64,000 bases of DNA from Acidimicrobiaceae bacterium (GTDB lineage: Bacteria > Actinomycetota > Acidimicrobiia > Acidimicrobiales > RAAP-2). The notes below the pieces were generated by a model. That model had not been told where the DNA came from. It saw only the letters and a program-made list of their open reading frames with translations, and did no database searches. Positions 18,292-26,130 of this stretch are shown here, piece by piece (the first letter of the stretch is position 1; every line of letters begins with the position of its first letter). The DNA lies in the NCBI GenBank assembly GCA_003162475.1, contig PMOI01000011.1:1-64000 (forward strand). Direction: 5' to 3'. The translations under genes were made by a program, and so were the position numbers.

Positions 18292-18890
18292 TCGCTGAGG
18301 ACACGCCGTCCGTCGAGCGCGCGACCCAACGTCAAGTCGTCGGCAAACTCTAAGTCGCCCCCGACGGGCAGTCCGCTCGCGGGTTGGGACACGATGAGAC
18401 CGGGCACCTGTAAGAGTCGACTGAGGTACATCGCCGTGTGGTCGCCTTCAACGTTGGAGTTAAAGCAGAGGATGACTTCCTTCACCGGTCCGTGGAGCCG
18501 TTGCAGCAGCTCTTGAATCTTCAGTCGATCCGGCGTCACGCCCTCGAGTGGATTCAAAACGCCGTGTAGAACGTGATACGTCCCATGAAAGGCGCCCGAA
18601 CGCTCCACGGCGCCAACGTCGGGTGGGCTCTCGACAACACAGATCACCGTCTGGTCGCGGCGCGTGTCGGCACAGATCGGACAGAGTCCGCCAGATTCGG
18701 CGATATTGCAGCATCGCTCGCAGAACGAGAGCTTGACCTTCATCTCGCCGAGCGACGACGCCAGTCGATCGACGTCTTCGCTGGGCTGACGCATGAGCCA
18801 AAAGGCGATGCGCTGCGCCGATTTAGCGCCAACACCGGGGAAACGTCCGAGTTCGTCAATGACTGCTTGCAGGGCCGGAGGGTAGGTCAC
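18288..18890 (-). CDS. recR: Recombination protein RecR
   Basis: 200 residues, the usual length. RecR acts with RecO (and RecF) to load RecA at gapped DNA. It shows the helix-hairpin-helix LGRFPGVGAKSAQRIAFWLM, a four-cysteine zinc motif (CERCCNIAESGGLCPICAD), and a Toprim domain with VVESPPDVGAVERS and LCFNSNVEGDHTAMYLSRLL. The GTG start overlaps the dnaX stop (GTGA), a conserved dnaX-recR arrangement. Confidence 0.96.
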   Translation of the reverse strand: MTYPPALQAVIDELGRFPGVGAKSAQRIAFWLMRQPSEDVDRLASSLGEMKVKLSFCERCCNIAESGGLCPICADTRRDQTVICVVESPPDVGAVERSGAFHGTYHVLHGVLNPLEGVTPDRLKIQELLQRLHGPVKEVILCFNSNVEGDHTAMYLSRLLQVPGLIVSQPASGLPVGGDLEFADDLTLGRALDGRRVLSD

Positions 18891-20602
18891 GAAATCTCCT
18901 CGGACCCGGGGAACATTTCGGTGATGAGGTGATCGGCGACGGAGGCGACGACGCGAACCGAAGCGTCGGCGTCGTCGATCTCGTCCTCGATTGGTGCGGG
19001 TTTCGCAGCCGCGCGACGAGTCGGCACGGGGGCACCCACGAGCGACGTGTCGACGGTCCAGAACACCGTCATGGGAACCTTGAACTCGTGTTCGAGGGCC
19101 CCTTTCAAGCCCTGAGCGATGAGTTCGGTGTTCTCGCGCATCTCTTCACTTCCCACGGCAATCGTCAACAACAATCCGTCGAGTGCTTCAATCCTCGACG
19201 AACGCAACAGGAGCTGCGCGGAGCGCGACGTGCGAGGAATCACGCGCTCGACGAATCGCTCGCGCACGTCGTCGAGGTCCAGCGATATCCCGCTTGAGCT
19301 CATCGGCGTCTCTTCGATCTTTGGTGAAGCGATCTCGGGCGCCTCGGCGGCCTTGCTGGCGAGTGGCTCGCTCACGACGGCTGGCGCTGGAGCGTCGGTG
19401 GCATGCGCCGACGAGCCAATGGGGCGTAGTGGGGGCGCGGGCGAAGGCGGCGAAGGCGGCGCGACGCTTCGTACGGCCCCTCGCTCGACTTTCGTCAGTC
19501 GTTCGTCGAGCGACTCGTACGAGTGATCGAGATCGGGCTTCGTGAGGCGCACCATTGCAACCTCTAACATGACGATCTTCTCGGGGGCGCTCTTCATTTC
19601 ACGGATCGCGCGCCCAACGGTCTCGAGAATTCGCACACTTCGCGCTAAACCGAACTGCTCTCCCCACGCAGAGAGACGGTCTCGGTCGGCGTCGACCGCG
19701 TCGGCGACTTCGGGCGCGACCTGCAGCAAGAAGACCTGTCGCACTTCGCCGGCGAAGTTCTCGGCGAGTTGCTCGGGGTCCCACCCTTCACGCGCGAGTA
19801 TCGCGAGTGAGCGCAGCGCTCCAACCGCGTCATCGTGCACGAGGGCGTGAAAGAGTTCGTCGAACTCCGGTTGACTCTCACTGATGGAACCCGTGGCGAG
19901 CAGTTGATCGAGCGCACTGAGCGCGTCGCGTGCCGATCCTCGACCGAGTCGCACCGCGGCCTCGATGGTCGCGTCGTCCGCGCCGAGCCCGGCGGCGCCC
20001 TCGACGTCGTGCAGCAACGTGGCGAGCGTTTCGGCGCCGATGAGACGGAATTCGAGATGCTGAGTGCGCGAACGAATCGTGGGGAGAACTTTGTGCGGGT
20101 CGGTGGTGGCGAGGACGAAGACCACGTGCGACGGCGGCTCCTCCAGGGTTTTCAACAGAGCGGCCGAAGCGGCTTTGGAGAGTTGGTGCACCTCGTCGAA
20201 GATGTACACCTTCCAACTCCCCGGCGTGCCGTGCCAGGCGCCCGAGATGATGTCACGAATATCGTCGACACCGTTGTTGGAGGCAGCGTCGAGTTCGATG
20301 ACGTCGAGCGACGTGCCCTTGGCAATGGAGAGACAGCTCGCGCACTTGGCGCAGGCGTCACCGTCGACTGGATTCTCGCAGTTGAGGGCTTTGGCGAGAA
20401 TTCGCGCGGTCGTCGTCTTTCCGGTGCCACGAGGACCGGAAAAGAGGTAGGCGTGGGAGATTCGGTCGTTTTTCACCGCACCCTGGAGGGCACGAACGAC
20501 GTGATCCTGACCCCTAAGTTCAGCGAATCGAGCGGGTCGAAAGCGACGATAGAGCGACGTCACCCCTTCAAGTGAGGTGGGGGTTGCTTTCTCATCTGCC
20601 AT
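18887..20602 (-). CDS. dnaX: DNA polymerase III subunit gamma/tau
   Basis: Clamp-loader ATPase of the replicative polymerase. The 571 residues have the AAA+ domain with Walker A FSGPRGTGKTTTARILAKAL (about residues 51-70), a zinc-binding cysteine set (NCENPVDGDACAKCASC), Walker B VYIFDEVHQLS and sensor VFVLATTDPHKVLPTIRSR. A Pro/Ala-rich linker (about 390-420) leads to a C-terminal tau-like domain. I see no obvious A-rich slippery site for a gamma frameshift. The ATG has a TAACAT box 6 nt upstream. The SRP RNA gene precedes it and recR follows with overlap. Confidence 0.96.
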   Translation of the reverse strand: MADEKATPTSLEGVTSLYRRFRPARFAELRGQDHVVRALQGAVKNDRISHAYLFSGPRGTGKTTTARILAKALNCENPVDGDACAKCASCLSIAKGTSLDVIELDAASNNGVDDIRDIISGAWHGTPGSWKVYIFDEVHQLSKAASAALLKTLEEPPSHVVFVLATTDPHKVLPTIRSRTQHLEFRLIGAETLATLLHDVEGAAGLGADDATIEAAVRLGRGSARDALSALDQLLATGSISESQPEFDELFHALVHDDAVGALRSLAILAREGWDPEQLAENFAGEVRQVFLLQVAPEVADAVDADRDRLSAWGEQFGLARSVRILETVGRAIREMKSAPEKIVMLEVAMVRLTKPDLDHSYESLDERLTKVERGAVRSVAPPSPPSPAPPLRPIGSSAHATDAPAPAVVSEPLASKAAEAPEIASPKIEETPMSSSGISLDLDDVRERFVERVIPRTSRSAQLLLRSSRIEALDGLLLTIAVGSEEMRENTELIAQGLKGALEHEFKVPMTVFWTVDTSLVGAPVPTRRAAAKPAPIEDEIDDADASVRVVASVADHLITEMFPGSEEIS

Positions 20603-20608
20603 GCAGTG

Positions 20609-20614
20609 ATGTTA
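20609..20614 (-). promoter_or_regulatory. -10 box of a probable leaderless dnaX transcript
   Basis: TAACAT on the minus strand, 6 nt before the dnaX ATG, between the SRP RNA gene and dnaX. Confidence 0.45.
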
Positions 20615-20639
20615 ACGGCGAGGCGTACGGTGCCGAAGT

Positions 20640-20755
20640 CCAAAGCGGTGGCCAGGCGATCCGTGGCACCCAACACAGTTCGCTGAGAGCTGCTGGCTTC
20701 CGCCCCTGACTCGGTTCACGAAAGGTCGTCGCACGGGACCCGACCACCGCTTTGA
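20640..20755 (-). ncRNA. ffs: Signal recognition particle RNA (4.5S type)
   Basis: On the minus strand the conserved SRP RNA domain IV is clear: GAGTCAGGGGCGGAAGCCAG, followed by CAGC, i.e. the GTCAGG...GGAAGC-AGC internal loop and GGAA tetraloop bound by Ffh. The ends pair perfectly (CAAAGCGGTGG with CCACCGCTTTG), giving a single long hairpin of about 115 nt, the small bacterial form lacking the Alu domain. Ends are estimated from the terminal helix. It lies just upstream of dnaX on the same strand. Confidence 0.9.
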
Positions 20756-20849
20756 ACCTCGGCGATTTAAGGATACCGGAGAACTACGCGGCACGGCTCG
20801 GGTAGCCTTGCAAGCCGGTATTCATTTCTCGAAACGAGTACCAAACGAT

Positions 20850-20937
20850 GGAGGAGTGCGAGAGCGGCCGAATCGGCACGATTGGAAATCGTGTGAAGGG
20901 AAACCTTCCGTGGGTTCAAATCCCACCTCCTCCGCCA
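20850..20937 (+). tRNA. tRNA-Ser (anticodon GGA)
   Basis: The acceptor stem GGAGGAG pairs perfectly with CTCCTCC. The T arm is GTGGG-TTCAAAT-CCCAC, with a long class II variable arm, anticodon loop TTGGAAA with GGA, and an encoded CCA end at 20935-20937. It decodes UCC/UCU. The 3' half is nearly identical to the second serine tRNA at 25.9 kb. Confidence 0.95.
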
Positions 20938-21278
20938 CTGTCCTGTCTTAAGACATCGCAGACGATGCGTCAAAACAAAGTAGACCTTCCAGTCTTTTGA
21001 CGGCATTGGTAGTTGTGAGTGGGACCGATTGTAAAGCGTCGCATGAGCAGACCTTCGGGGTCGAACACGCGAACATGACGGTCGGCAATAAGAATCGTCG
21101 CACAGGTTTGAACAAAGGACCACGGACTAGAAAACCGCAAGTCGGCCGCCTTTGTTGCGTCGGTCTGTCGACGAAAGTTCTGAATCGACTCCGAGATCGT
21201 TAGGGCCTAGATCAGCACGCGGCCTTTTAACTCTGCGTTTTTCTTCCACCACAACGACAAAACGACTAGAAATGTTCC
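20938..21278. other. Intergenic region, no gene recognised
   Basis: 341 nt between tRNA-Ser(GGA) and the SWEET-like gene. It contains a perfect 12-bp palindrome TGTCTTAAGACA (20944-20955) and a small hairpin CGCA-GACGA-TGCG shortly after, possibly processing or termination signals for the tRNA. No coding pattern is convincing; composition is more AT-rich than the flanks. Confidence 0.5.
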
Positions 21279-21920
21279 GTGCTTTTCGCCACCTCTGGTC
21301 TGACCCTAACGATTGGCGTCATTGCCCCCCTCTTTACAGTCCTCCAGTGTGTAGCGCAGGCGATGCGCATAAATCGCACTGGAGCCGTGGGCGTCTCAAT
21401 GAGTACATGGGTACTCTCGGCCTCCGTGTCGGAGATCTGGATCGCTTACGGATTTTCATTTCACGTTCCCGCTGAGATCTACGCCAATATCCCTTATTTG
21501 ATCGTGGCGGGTTACGTCGTGTTGGTCGCTGCACGCAGTCAGAATGTTCTACGGCGCGCGAGCGTGAGTTTCTTGGGCGCCACCGCCCTAGCGGTGGTCG
21601 TATCACTGACCGGAATGTCGCACCATTGGCGCTGGATTCTCGCCACGATTGCGGTCGGCGGTGCGGTCGTGATCTACCTCCCCCAGATGGTGGTGACTCT
21701 TCGAACGAGAGATTTGGTCGGTGTGTCGGTCGTCAGCTGGGCACTCGCCTTAGTTACCGGACTGGCATGGGCACTGTACGGTGTCTTGATTCATCAGCTT
21801 CCAGTCGCACTGCCAGCTGTCGTGTTGATCCCGTCGACTCTCGTCATCTTGATCCAGGTCACGCGCCATCGTCTACGCGGACGGGCGCTCGATGGATCTC
21901 TCGCACCCGTTGTCGAATAG
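21279..21920 (+). CDS. Two-repeat SWEET/PQ-loop-like membrane protein
   Basis: 213 residues, about seven hydrophobic segments. Two related halves are visible. Each has a first helix ending in a Q-containing motif (VLQCVAQAMRINRTGAVGVS; IYLPQMVVTLRTRDLVGVSV), a 'GVS-S-W' turn, then W(I/A)-YG at the end of the second helix. This is the MtN3/PQ-loop pattern of sugar-transporting SWEETs. Bacterial members are usually about 90-residue single-repeat SemiSWEETs that dimerise; here both repeats lie in one chain as in eukaryotic SWEETs. Start is GTG without a clear Shine-Dalgarno. Substrate unknown. Confidence 0.65.
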   Translation: MLFATSGLTLTIGVIAPLFTVLQCVAQAMRINRTGAVGVSMSTWVLSASVSEIWIAYGFSFHVPAEIYANIPYLIVAGYVVLVAARSQNVLRRASVSFLGATALAVVVSLTGMSHHWRWILATIAVGGAVVIYLPQMVVTLRTRDLVGVSVVSWALALVTGLAWALYGVLIHQLPVALPAVVLIPSTLVILIQVTRHRLRGRALDGSLAPVVE

Positions 21921-21946
21921 ATTTCGTCGACGCGAGAGTGACGAAG

Positions 21947-23110
21947 TCACGCGTCACGTTTCGACATTCGCCACGCACCCAGCGCCGTCCAGACGACGAG
22001 CCACCCAACGATCACGCACACGGCGACCGTCGTGCTTTCAGGGATCAGTGGTGGCCCGCCGCCGCCGCCTCCACCAATCCCGCGCGGTAGGCCGCCCGGT
22101 TCCAAGTGTGCGGTGGCGAGACCGACCAGTCCGCGCTGCACGTTAATCAGATGGGGGATCGCCGTTCGAGAGAAGATGGGCGTGAGCACGATTTCCAAGA
22201 CGATCATCAAGACGACCGCGACGGTTCGTTGACCCATCAGTGACGCCAACCCGAGCCCCACGATGAATCCAATGGCGGCCTCGAGTTCGATCCACAGTCC
22301 AGCTTTGACCATCAAAGAGTTCGAAGGATAGAGGAAAGTCCTTGAGTACTCAAGGTAGTTTTGCTTGGCGATGGCGACGGCGTCCGCCTTCTCTGTGGCT
22401 GGCGAGATGTGCTTGAAGCCTGAGGACCCCGGAAGAATTACGACCGTCCCGTTCTGTTTGATGAAGCACGGAACGCCAACTTGTGGCCCGTTCTTACCTC
22501 CACGGTAGGGAAGACCGCAGATGGCCTCCTTGGGGTGCTGCGCCGCCCAACTCTCGAAGCCCGTCAGCGAGAGCCCGGACGGCACGGGGACACCTTGGTA
22601 GTCCAGCTTCGTGGGAGCGGCGAAGACGCACACGGCGCAGACGATCGTGAAGCCGACCGCCACCATCGGCACGATGATCGCCAGCCCGGCGGGGATCCGG
22701 GCGAAGTAGAGGGCCAGGCGCGAGCGGCCAGTGATCACCAAATGCCGGAACATGCCGTCGGTGAGGTCGACCGAGCCCGCCGTGCAGCCCAAGGTCGCCG
22801 CGACGATGAAGCCGAAGACGTACATGACGCCAGCGACGAGGCTGGTGAAGATGTCATAACCGCCGGCCGGTCCGTAGGACTTCGGTGCCACGGCGTGTGC
22901 GATCAATCGAACCAGAAGAAAGATTGCGGGTATGCCGATGTTCACGACGATCAACGCGGCCATCAGGCCCCGTCGCTTGCGAAGCTCCATGATCCGAGTC
23001 GTGATCATGGTACTCGTAGGAATCCACGATCCACGACGATCACGCGCGGCGCCGCTCGTAGGAGTCGCCGCCTGGGTCGCTGTAAGCGCGCTACCGGAGT
23101 CGGACGTCAC
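21947..23110 (-). CDS. ABC-2 type transporter permease
   Basis: 387 residues starting at a GTG that overlaps the stop of the ATPase gene (GTGA), so translation is coupled. A soluble N-terminal tail of about 40 residues precedes a first membrane helix (GLMAALIVVNIGIPAIFLLV). Helices follow around VMYVFGFIVAATLGCTAGSV, a large extracytoplasmic loop of about 110 residues, and further C-terminal helices, with a glycine run just before the last. The block LTDGMFRHLVITGRSRLALYFARI is the usual ABC-2 cytoplasmic coupling region. The exported substrate is unknown. Upstream frame to 23347 overlaps the ATPase and is rejected. Confidence 0.82.
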   Translation of the reverse strand: MTSDSGSALTATQAATPTSGAARDRRGSWIPTSTMITTRIMELRKRRGLMAALIVVNIGIPAIFLLVRLIAHAVAPKSYGPAGGYDIFTSLVAGVMYVFGFIVAATLGCTAGSVDLTDGMFRHLVITGRSRLALYFARIPAGLAIIVPMVAVGFTIVCAVCVFAAPTKLDYQGVPVPSGLSLTGFESWAAQHPKEAICGLPYRGGKNGPQVGVPCFIKQNGTVVILPGSSGFKHISPATEKADAVAIAKQNYLEYSRTFLYPSNSLMVKAGLWIELEAAIGFIVGLGLASLMGQRTVAVVLMIVLEIVLTPIFSRTAIPHLINVQRGLVGLATAHLEPGGLPRGIGGGGGGGPPLIPESTTVAVCVIVGWLVVWTALGAWRMSKRDA

Positions 23111-24084
23111 TCGGACTCCCCCAGTCGACTCGTCACCTGCAAGAACCACGATTCGAGCGAAACCTGCACCTCCTGGAGCCGGTAGACGGCAATCCCGTCT
23201 TCGACGAGTAGACGATTGATTTCGGCGATGGCGTCGCGTCCCGTACCGGCGGCAAGATGAATGGATAGCCCCGACGTCTCGACGTCGATCTGCGCACCGA
23301 GAGCGGTGGCGCTCAGAATCGTTCGAGCTCGTTCGGGCGATGAACACTCCACGTTCACTTCTACCGACGCTCCGGCCAACAGTTCGCTGATCGGACCTTG
23401 GCGAATCACCTTGCCGTTATCCACGATGGCGACCGCGTCGCACGTTCGCTCCACCTCATCAAGAAGGTGTGACGAAAGCATCACGGTACGGCCTTCAGAG
23501 ACCAGTGAAAGGATCATGTCGCGCATCTCGTGCATGCCGGCCGGGTCGAGTCCGTTCATCGGTTCGTCCAGTATCAAGAGCTGGGGGTCGCCGAGCAGGC
23601 AGGCCGCGACCCCGAGTCGCTGGCGCATGCCCATTGAGTATTTCGAAACACGGTCATCGGCGCGGTGCGTCATGCCAACACGTTCCAGCGACCCGTCGAT
23701 CCGACCTCTCGCGGCTCGCTCGCGAGCTGCGGCAAGAATCTCGAGGTTCTGACGGCCAGTCAGGTGACCGTGGAATCGTGGTTCGTCAACGATCGCTCCG
23801 ACGCGCGCCAGCGCCACGTCTCGGTGGCGCGGAACCGGGTAACCGAGCAGCGACATGGTGCCAGCGTCAGCGTGCGTCAAGCCTAGGAGGACCCGAATGA
23901 GGGTGGTCTTTCCCGCACCGTTGGGACCGAGGTAACCGAACGCGCAGCCTCGAGGAACGAGAAGCTCGACGTCGTCCACCGCGACGTTGTCGCCGAAGCG
24001 TTTGGTCAGTCCGTGTGTTTCAACTGCCCAAGGGCTGTCCGAGAGGTTCACCGGGGACTGATCGTCGAGCACCGATGTCGTCAT
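23107..24084 (-). CDS. ABC transporter ATP-binding protein
   Basis: 325 residues. Walker A is LGPNGAGKTTLIRVLL, the signature is KYSMGMRQRLGVAACLLG, Walker B is LLILDEPMNGLDP, and the switch histidine is VMLSSHLLDEVERT. A roughly 100-residue C-terminal domain after the ATPase core is typical of drug/lantibiotic-type exporters. The start at 24084 has GGGAGGAGAG upstream. It is first in a two-gene operon with the permease. A perfect inverted repeat TCAGGGT-AA-ACCCTGA lies 72 bp upstream and probably controls it. Confidence 0.92.
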   Translation of the reverse strand: MTTSVLDDQSPVNLSDSPWAVETHGLTKRFGDNVAVDDVELLVPRGCAFGYLGPNGAGKTTLIRVLLGLTHADAGTMSLLGYPVPRHRDVALARVGAIVDEPRFHGHLTGRQNLEILAAARERAARGRIDGSLERVGMTHRADDRVSKYSMGMRQRLGVAACLLGDPQLLILDEPMNGLDPAGMHEMRDMILSLVSEGRTVMLSSHLLDEVERTCDAVAIVDNGKVIRQGPISELLAGASVEVNVECSSPERARTILSATALGAQIDVETSGLSIHLAAGTGRDAIAEINRLLVEDGIAVYRLQEVQVSLESWFLQVTSRLGESE

Positions 24085-24415
24085 CTCGATCTCTCCTCCC
24101 ACGGGCGTCCGAACTCTTACAAGGGGACAATAAGCGAAGGACGCGTATCTGACTATCAGGGTAAACCCTGACGTCTTCTGACTCAGTCGAAGTGAAGGCG
24201 AGAACCGACAGTGGCATCTCGTCGCGATGGATGCCGCGGAGCACAAAGGATTGGCAGTTCTCTTCCCATGTTCCATTGCCAGTCATTGTGGATGCCAAGC
24301 ATGACGTCCAAACCGGCCACGGCCGACGAATTGCTTCATATTGTCTTCGCCATCGTGGACCCCTGTCCAATGAGGTGGAGGGTAAGCAACAACGATGACC
24401 GGACAGGTAGTGAGT
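24085..24415. other. Divergent intergenic region
   Basis: 331 nt between the divergent ABC transporter and secreted-protein genes. It carries the transporter Shine-Dalgarno and the palindrome at 24156-24171. Short open frames here show no recognisable product. Confidence 0.5.
24156..24171. promoter_or_regulatory. Palindromic operator upstream of the ABC transporter
   Basis: TCAGGGTAAACCCTGA: two perfect 7-bp arms around AA, 71 bp before the transporter start. Symmetric sites of this kind are bound by dimeric response regulators or repressors. No regulator gene is adjacent, so control would be in trans. It could instead serve the divergent secreted-protein gene at 24416. Confidence 0.5.
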
Positions 24416-25375
24416 ATGAACACTCAAAGGAATCCGTTCGGTTCTGTTGGCGTGGCGAGTTCGGTGTTGTCACTGGTGATGCTCGTGTCGGCACTGACCA
24501 TCGCCATTTCTCTCTTGGCTCCATCGGCCAACGCGTCGTCCCTCGGGTCGTCGAACGTGCAACGAAGAGCCCTCGCGTTACAAGAAGCGCACCACCTCCT
24601 CACGCTCGCGACCTTGCCCCAAGGATCCGTGAGGATCGAGAAGTGGAATCGAACCGACGGCGCGGCACTCTCGTCGACGTCGCCCGTCTCGGGTGATCCA
24701 GATCAGGTGGACCTGACCGAATACTTCCTCGCGCCGGGAGGCAGCACCACGCGACAGTGGCTTGACGCTCGCGTCCCGGTGGGCGGCAGCGTCTCTGGAA
24801 CAGGCGCCTCTTCCGGTCCTGGCACCGACGACGTCACCTACAAATCCTTCTCCTTTCACGCGACCTCGTCGTTCCTGAGTCCGGAGCTTCAATACTCCAT
24901 GTTGATCACGCCAAAAGGCGACTTGGGACTTCGTGTCGACGCGGATGTCACGTGGACGCCGCGAAAGTCGAAATACTCCGTCATCGCACAAGGGGCAACG
25001 AAGGTCGTCGCGATCGTGAACCGCGGACTCAACGTGAAGAGCGGCAAGATCTCGACCGTGACGACCACCGATCGAGCGACCATCACTGACCTGATCGCGC
25101 AGATCAACAAACTTCCCGCCAAGATTCCCGGCGTGGAGATGTGCCCGATGGACGTCTTGGCGTCACTGACGCTTCAATTCTTTGACTCAGGCGCGCAACA
25201 CCCCTACGCGGTTGTCGTCGCGGATCCAAGCGGTTGTGGCAACGTCGCCATTCGTCAGTACGACGCCGACGGAACACTTCTCGCCGCGACCAGCGTGTCC
25301 GGTGGCTCGACCTTCGCGTCGTTCGTAGCGAAAACAGTGGGCATCGTCAACGTGACCGGACTCTCGCCTGCGTGA
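24416..25375 (+). CDS. Secreted protein of unknown function
   Basis: 319 residues from the ATG at 24416 (24395 is also possible). A long signal peptide ends near SANAS (hydrophobic VLSLVMLVSALTIAISLLA), so the mature protein is exported. It is Ser/Thr-rich with a Ser/Gly linker (VGGSVSGTGASSGPGTDD), a central region without cysteines, and two cysteines near the C-terminus (VEMCPMD and DPSGCGNV) that could form a disulfide. I recognise no domain. It stands alone, divergent from the ABC transporter. Confidence 0.7.
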   Translation: MNTQRNPFGSVGVASSVLSLVMLVSALTIAISLLAPSANASSLGSSNVQRRALALQEAHHLLTLATLPQGSVRIEKWNRTDGAALSSTSPVSGDPDQVDLTEYFLAPGGSTTRQWLDARVPVGGSVSGTGASSGPGTDDVTYKSFSFHATSSFLSPELQYSMLITPKGDLGLRVDADVTWTPRKSKYSVIAQGATKVVAIVNRGLNVKSGKISTVTTTDRATITDLIAQINKLPAKIPGVEMCPMDVLASLTLQFFDSGAQHPYAVVVADPSGCGNVAIRQYDADGTLLAATSVSGGSTFASFVAKTVGIVNVTGLSPA

Positions 25376-25404
25376 GTCGGATGCGGAATAACTTTCTCGA
25401 CGTA

Positions 25405-25863
25405 CTAGACGTCTCTTCGCTCCGCGAAGAAGTCGCGAAGTAACTGGGCCGACTCTCGCGCGAGGACGTCGTACGTAAGTGACGCCTCGTGCAACAGTCG
25501 AGGGTCACTCAAGAGGTTGTAGCGAGAGCCCACCGCGCCCGCCTTCTCGTCGAGGGCGCCGATCACGACGCGCGCCACCCGGGCGTTGAGCAACGCGCCC
25601 GCGCACATCACGCACGGCTCCAGCGTGACGTAGGCGGTGACCCCGTCCATACGCCAGCGCGCTCTCGAACTCGCCGCCGCGCGCAGCGCCACCACTTCAG
25701 CGTGGGCCGTCGGGTCCCGATCGGCTTCACGGCGATTCTCCCCTACGCCAATCACGACGCCGTCCTCTACGAGCACGCACCCGACGGGTACGTCATCGTG
25801 CGCTCCGGCTCGTATCGCAGCGTCGAGGGCCTCGCGCATGAAGCGCTCGTCGTCTTGTTCCAT
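25405..25863 (-). CDS. tadA: tRNA adenosine(34) deaminase
   Basis: Converts A34 to inosine in tRNA-Arg(ACG), allowing CGU/CGC/CGA decoding; that tRNA is encoded at 41.3 kb in this window. The 152 residues hold the deaminase zinc site: the proton-shuttle motif HAEVVALR (His about 54, Glu 56) and TLEPCVMCAGALLNARV (two cysteines). The product has the normal TadA length. TACGCT lies 8 nt before the ATG. Guanine or cytosine deaminases share the fold, but length and the C-terminal LLRDFFAERR helix favour TadA. Confidence 0.9.
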   Translation of the reverse strand: MEQDDERFMREALDAAIRAGAHDDVPVGCVLVEDGVVIGVGENRREADRDPTAHAEVVALRAAASSRARWRMDGVTAYVTLEPCVMCAGALLNARVARVVIGALDEKAGAVGSRYNLLSDPRLLHEASLTYDVLARESAQLLRDFFAERRDV

Positions 25864-25931
25864 GTCGTCGAAGCGTAGGACACGTCGAGCGCTCGAAAGC
25901 CGTCGTCAAGGGGCGTTGTAGACTTCGTGAC

Positions 25932-26019
25932 GGAGGGGTGCGAGAGCGGCCGAATCGGGCAGTCTCGAAAACTGCTGTGTCTACGGGCACCGTGGGTTCA
26001 AATCCCACCTCCTCCGCCA
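25932..26019 (+). tRNA. tRNA-Ser (anticodon CGA)
   Basis: Acceptor GGAGGGG pairs with CTCCTCC (one G-T). The anticodon stem-loop is GCAGT-CTCGAAA-ACTGC with CGA, reading UCG. It has a long variable arm, the T arm GTGGG-TTCAAAT-CCCAC and an encoded CCA. Same isoacceptor family and T-arm as the gene at 20850. Confidence 0.95.
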
Positions 26020-26130
26020 GCGAGAAACGGGTGACTTCGGTCACCCGTTTCGTTGCTTCGGTGACGGGTTCGAGCGGTGCCAGTACGCTTGGAATGTCTG
26101 ACGTACGTAAAACTTTCCCAGGAGCACACT

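Noticed and set aside
18887-20602. Programmed frameshift in dnaX producing gamma
   Set aside because: No A-rich slippery heptamer with downstream hairpin was seen.
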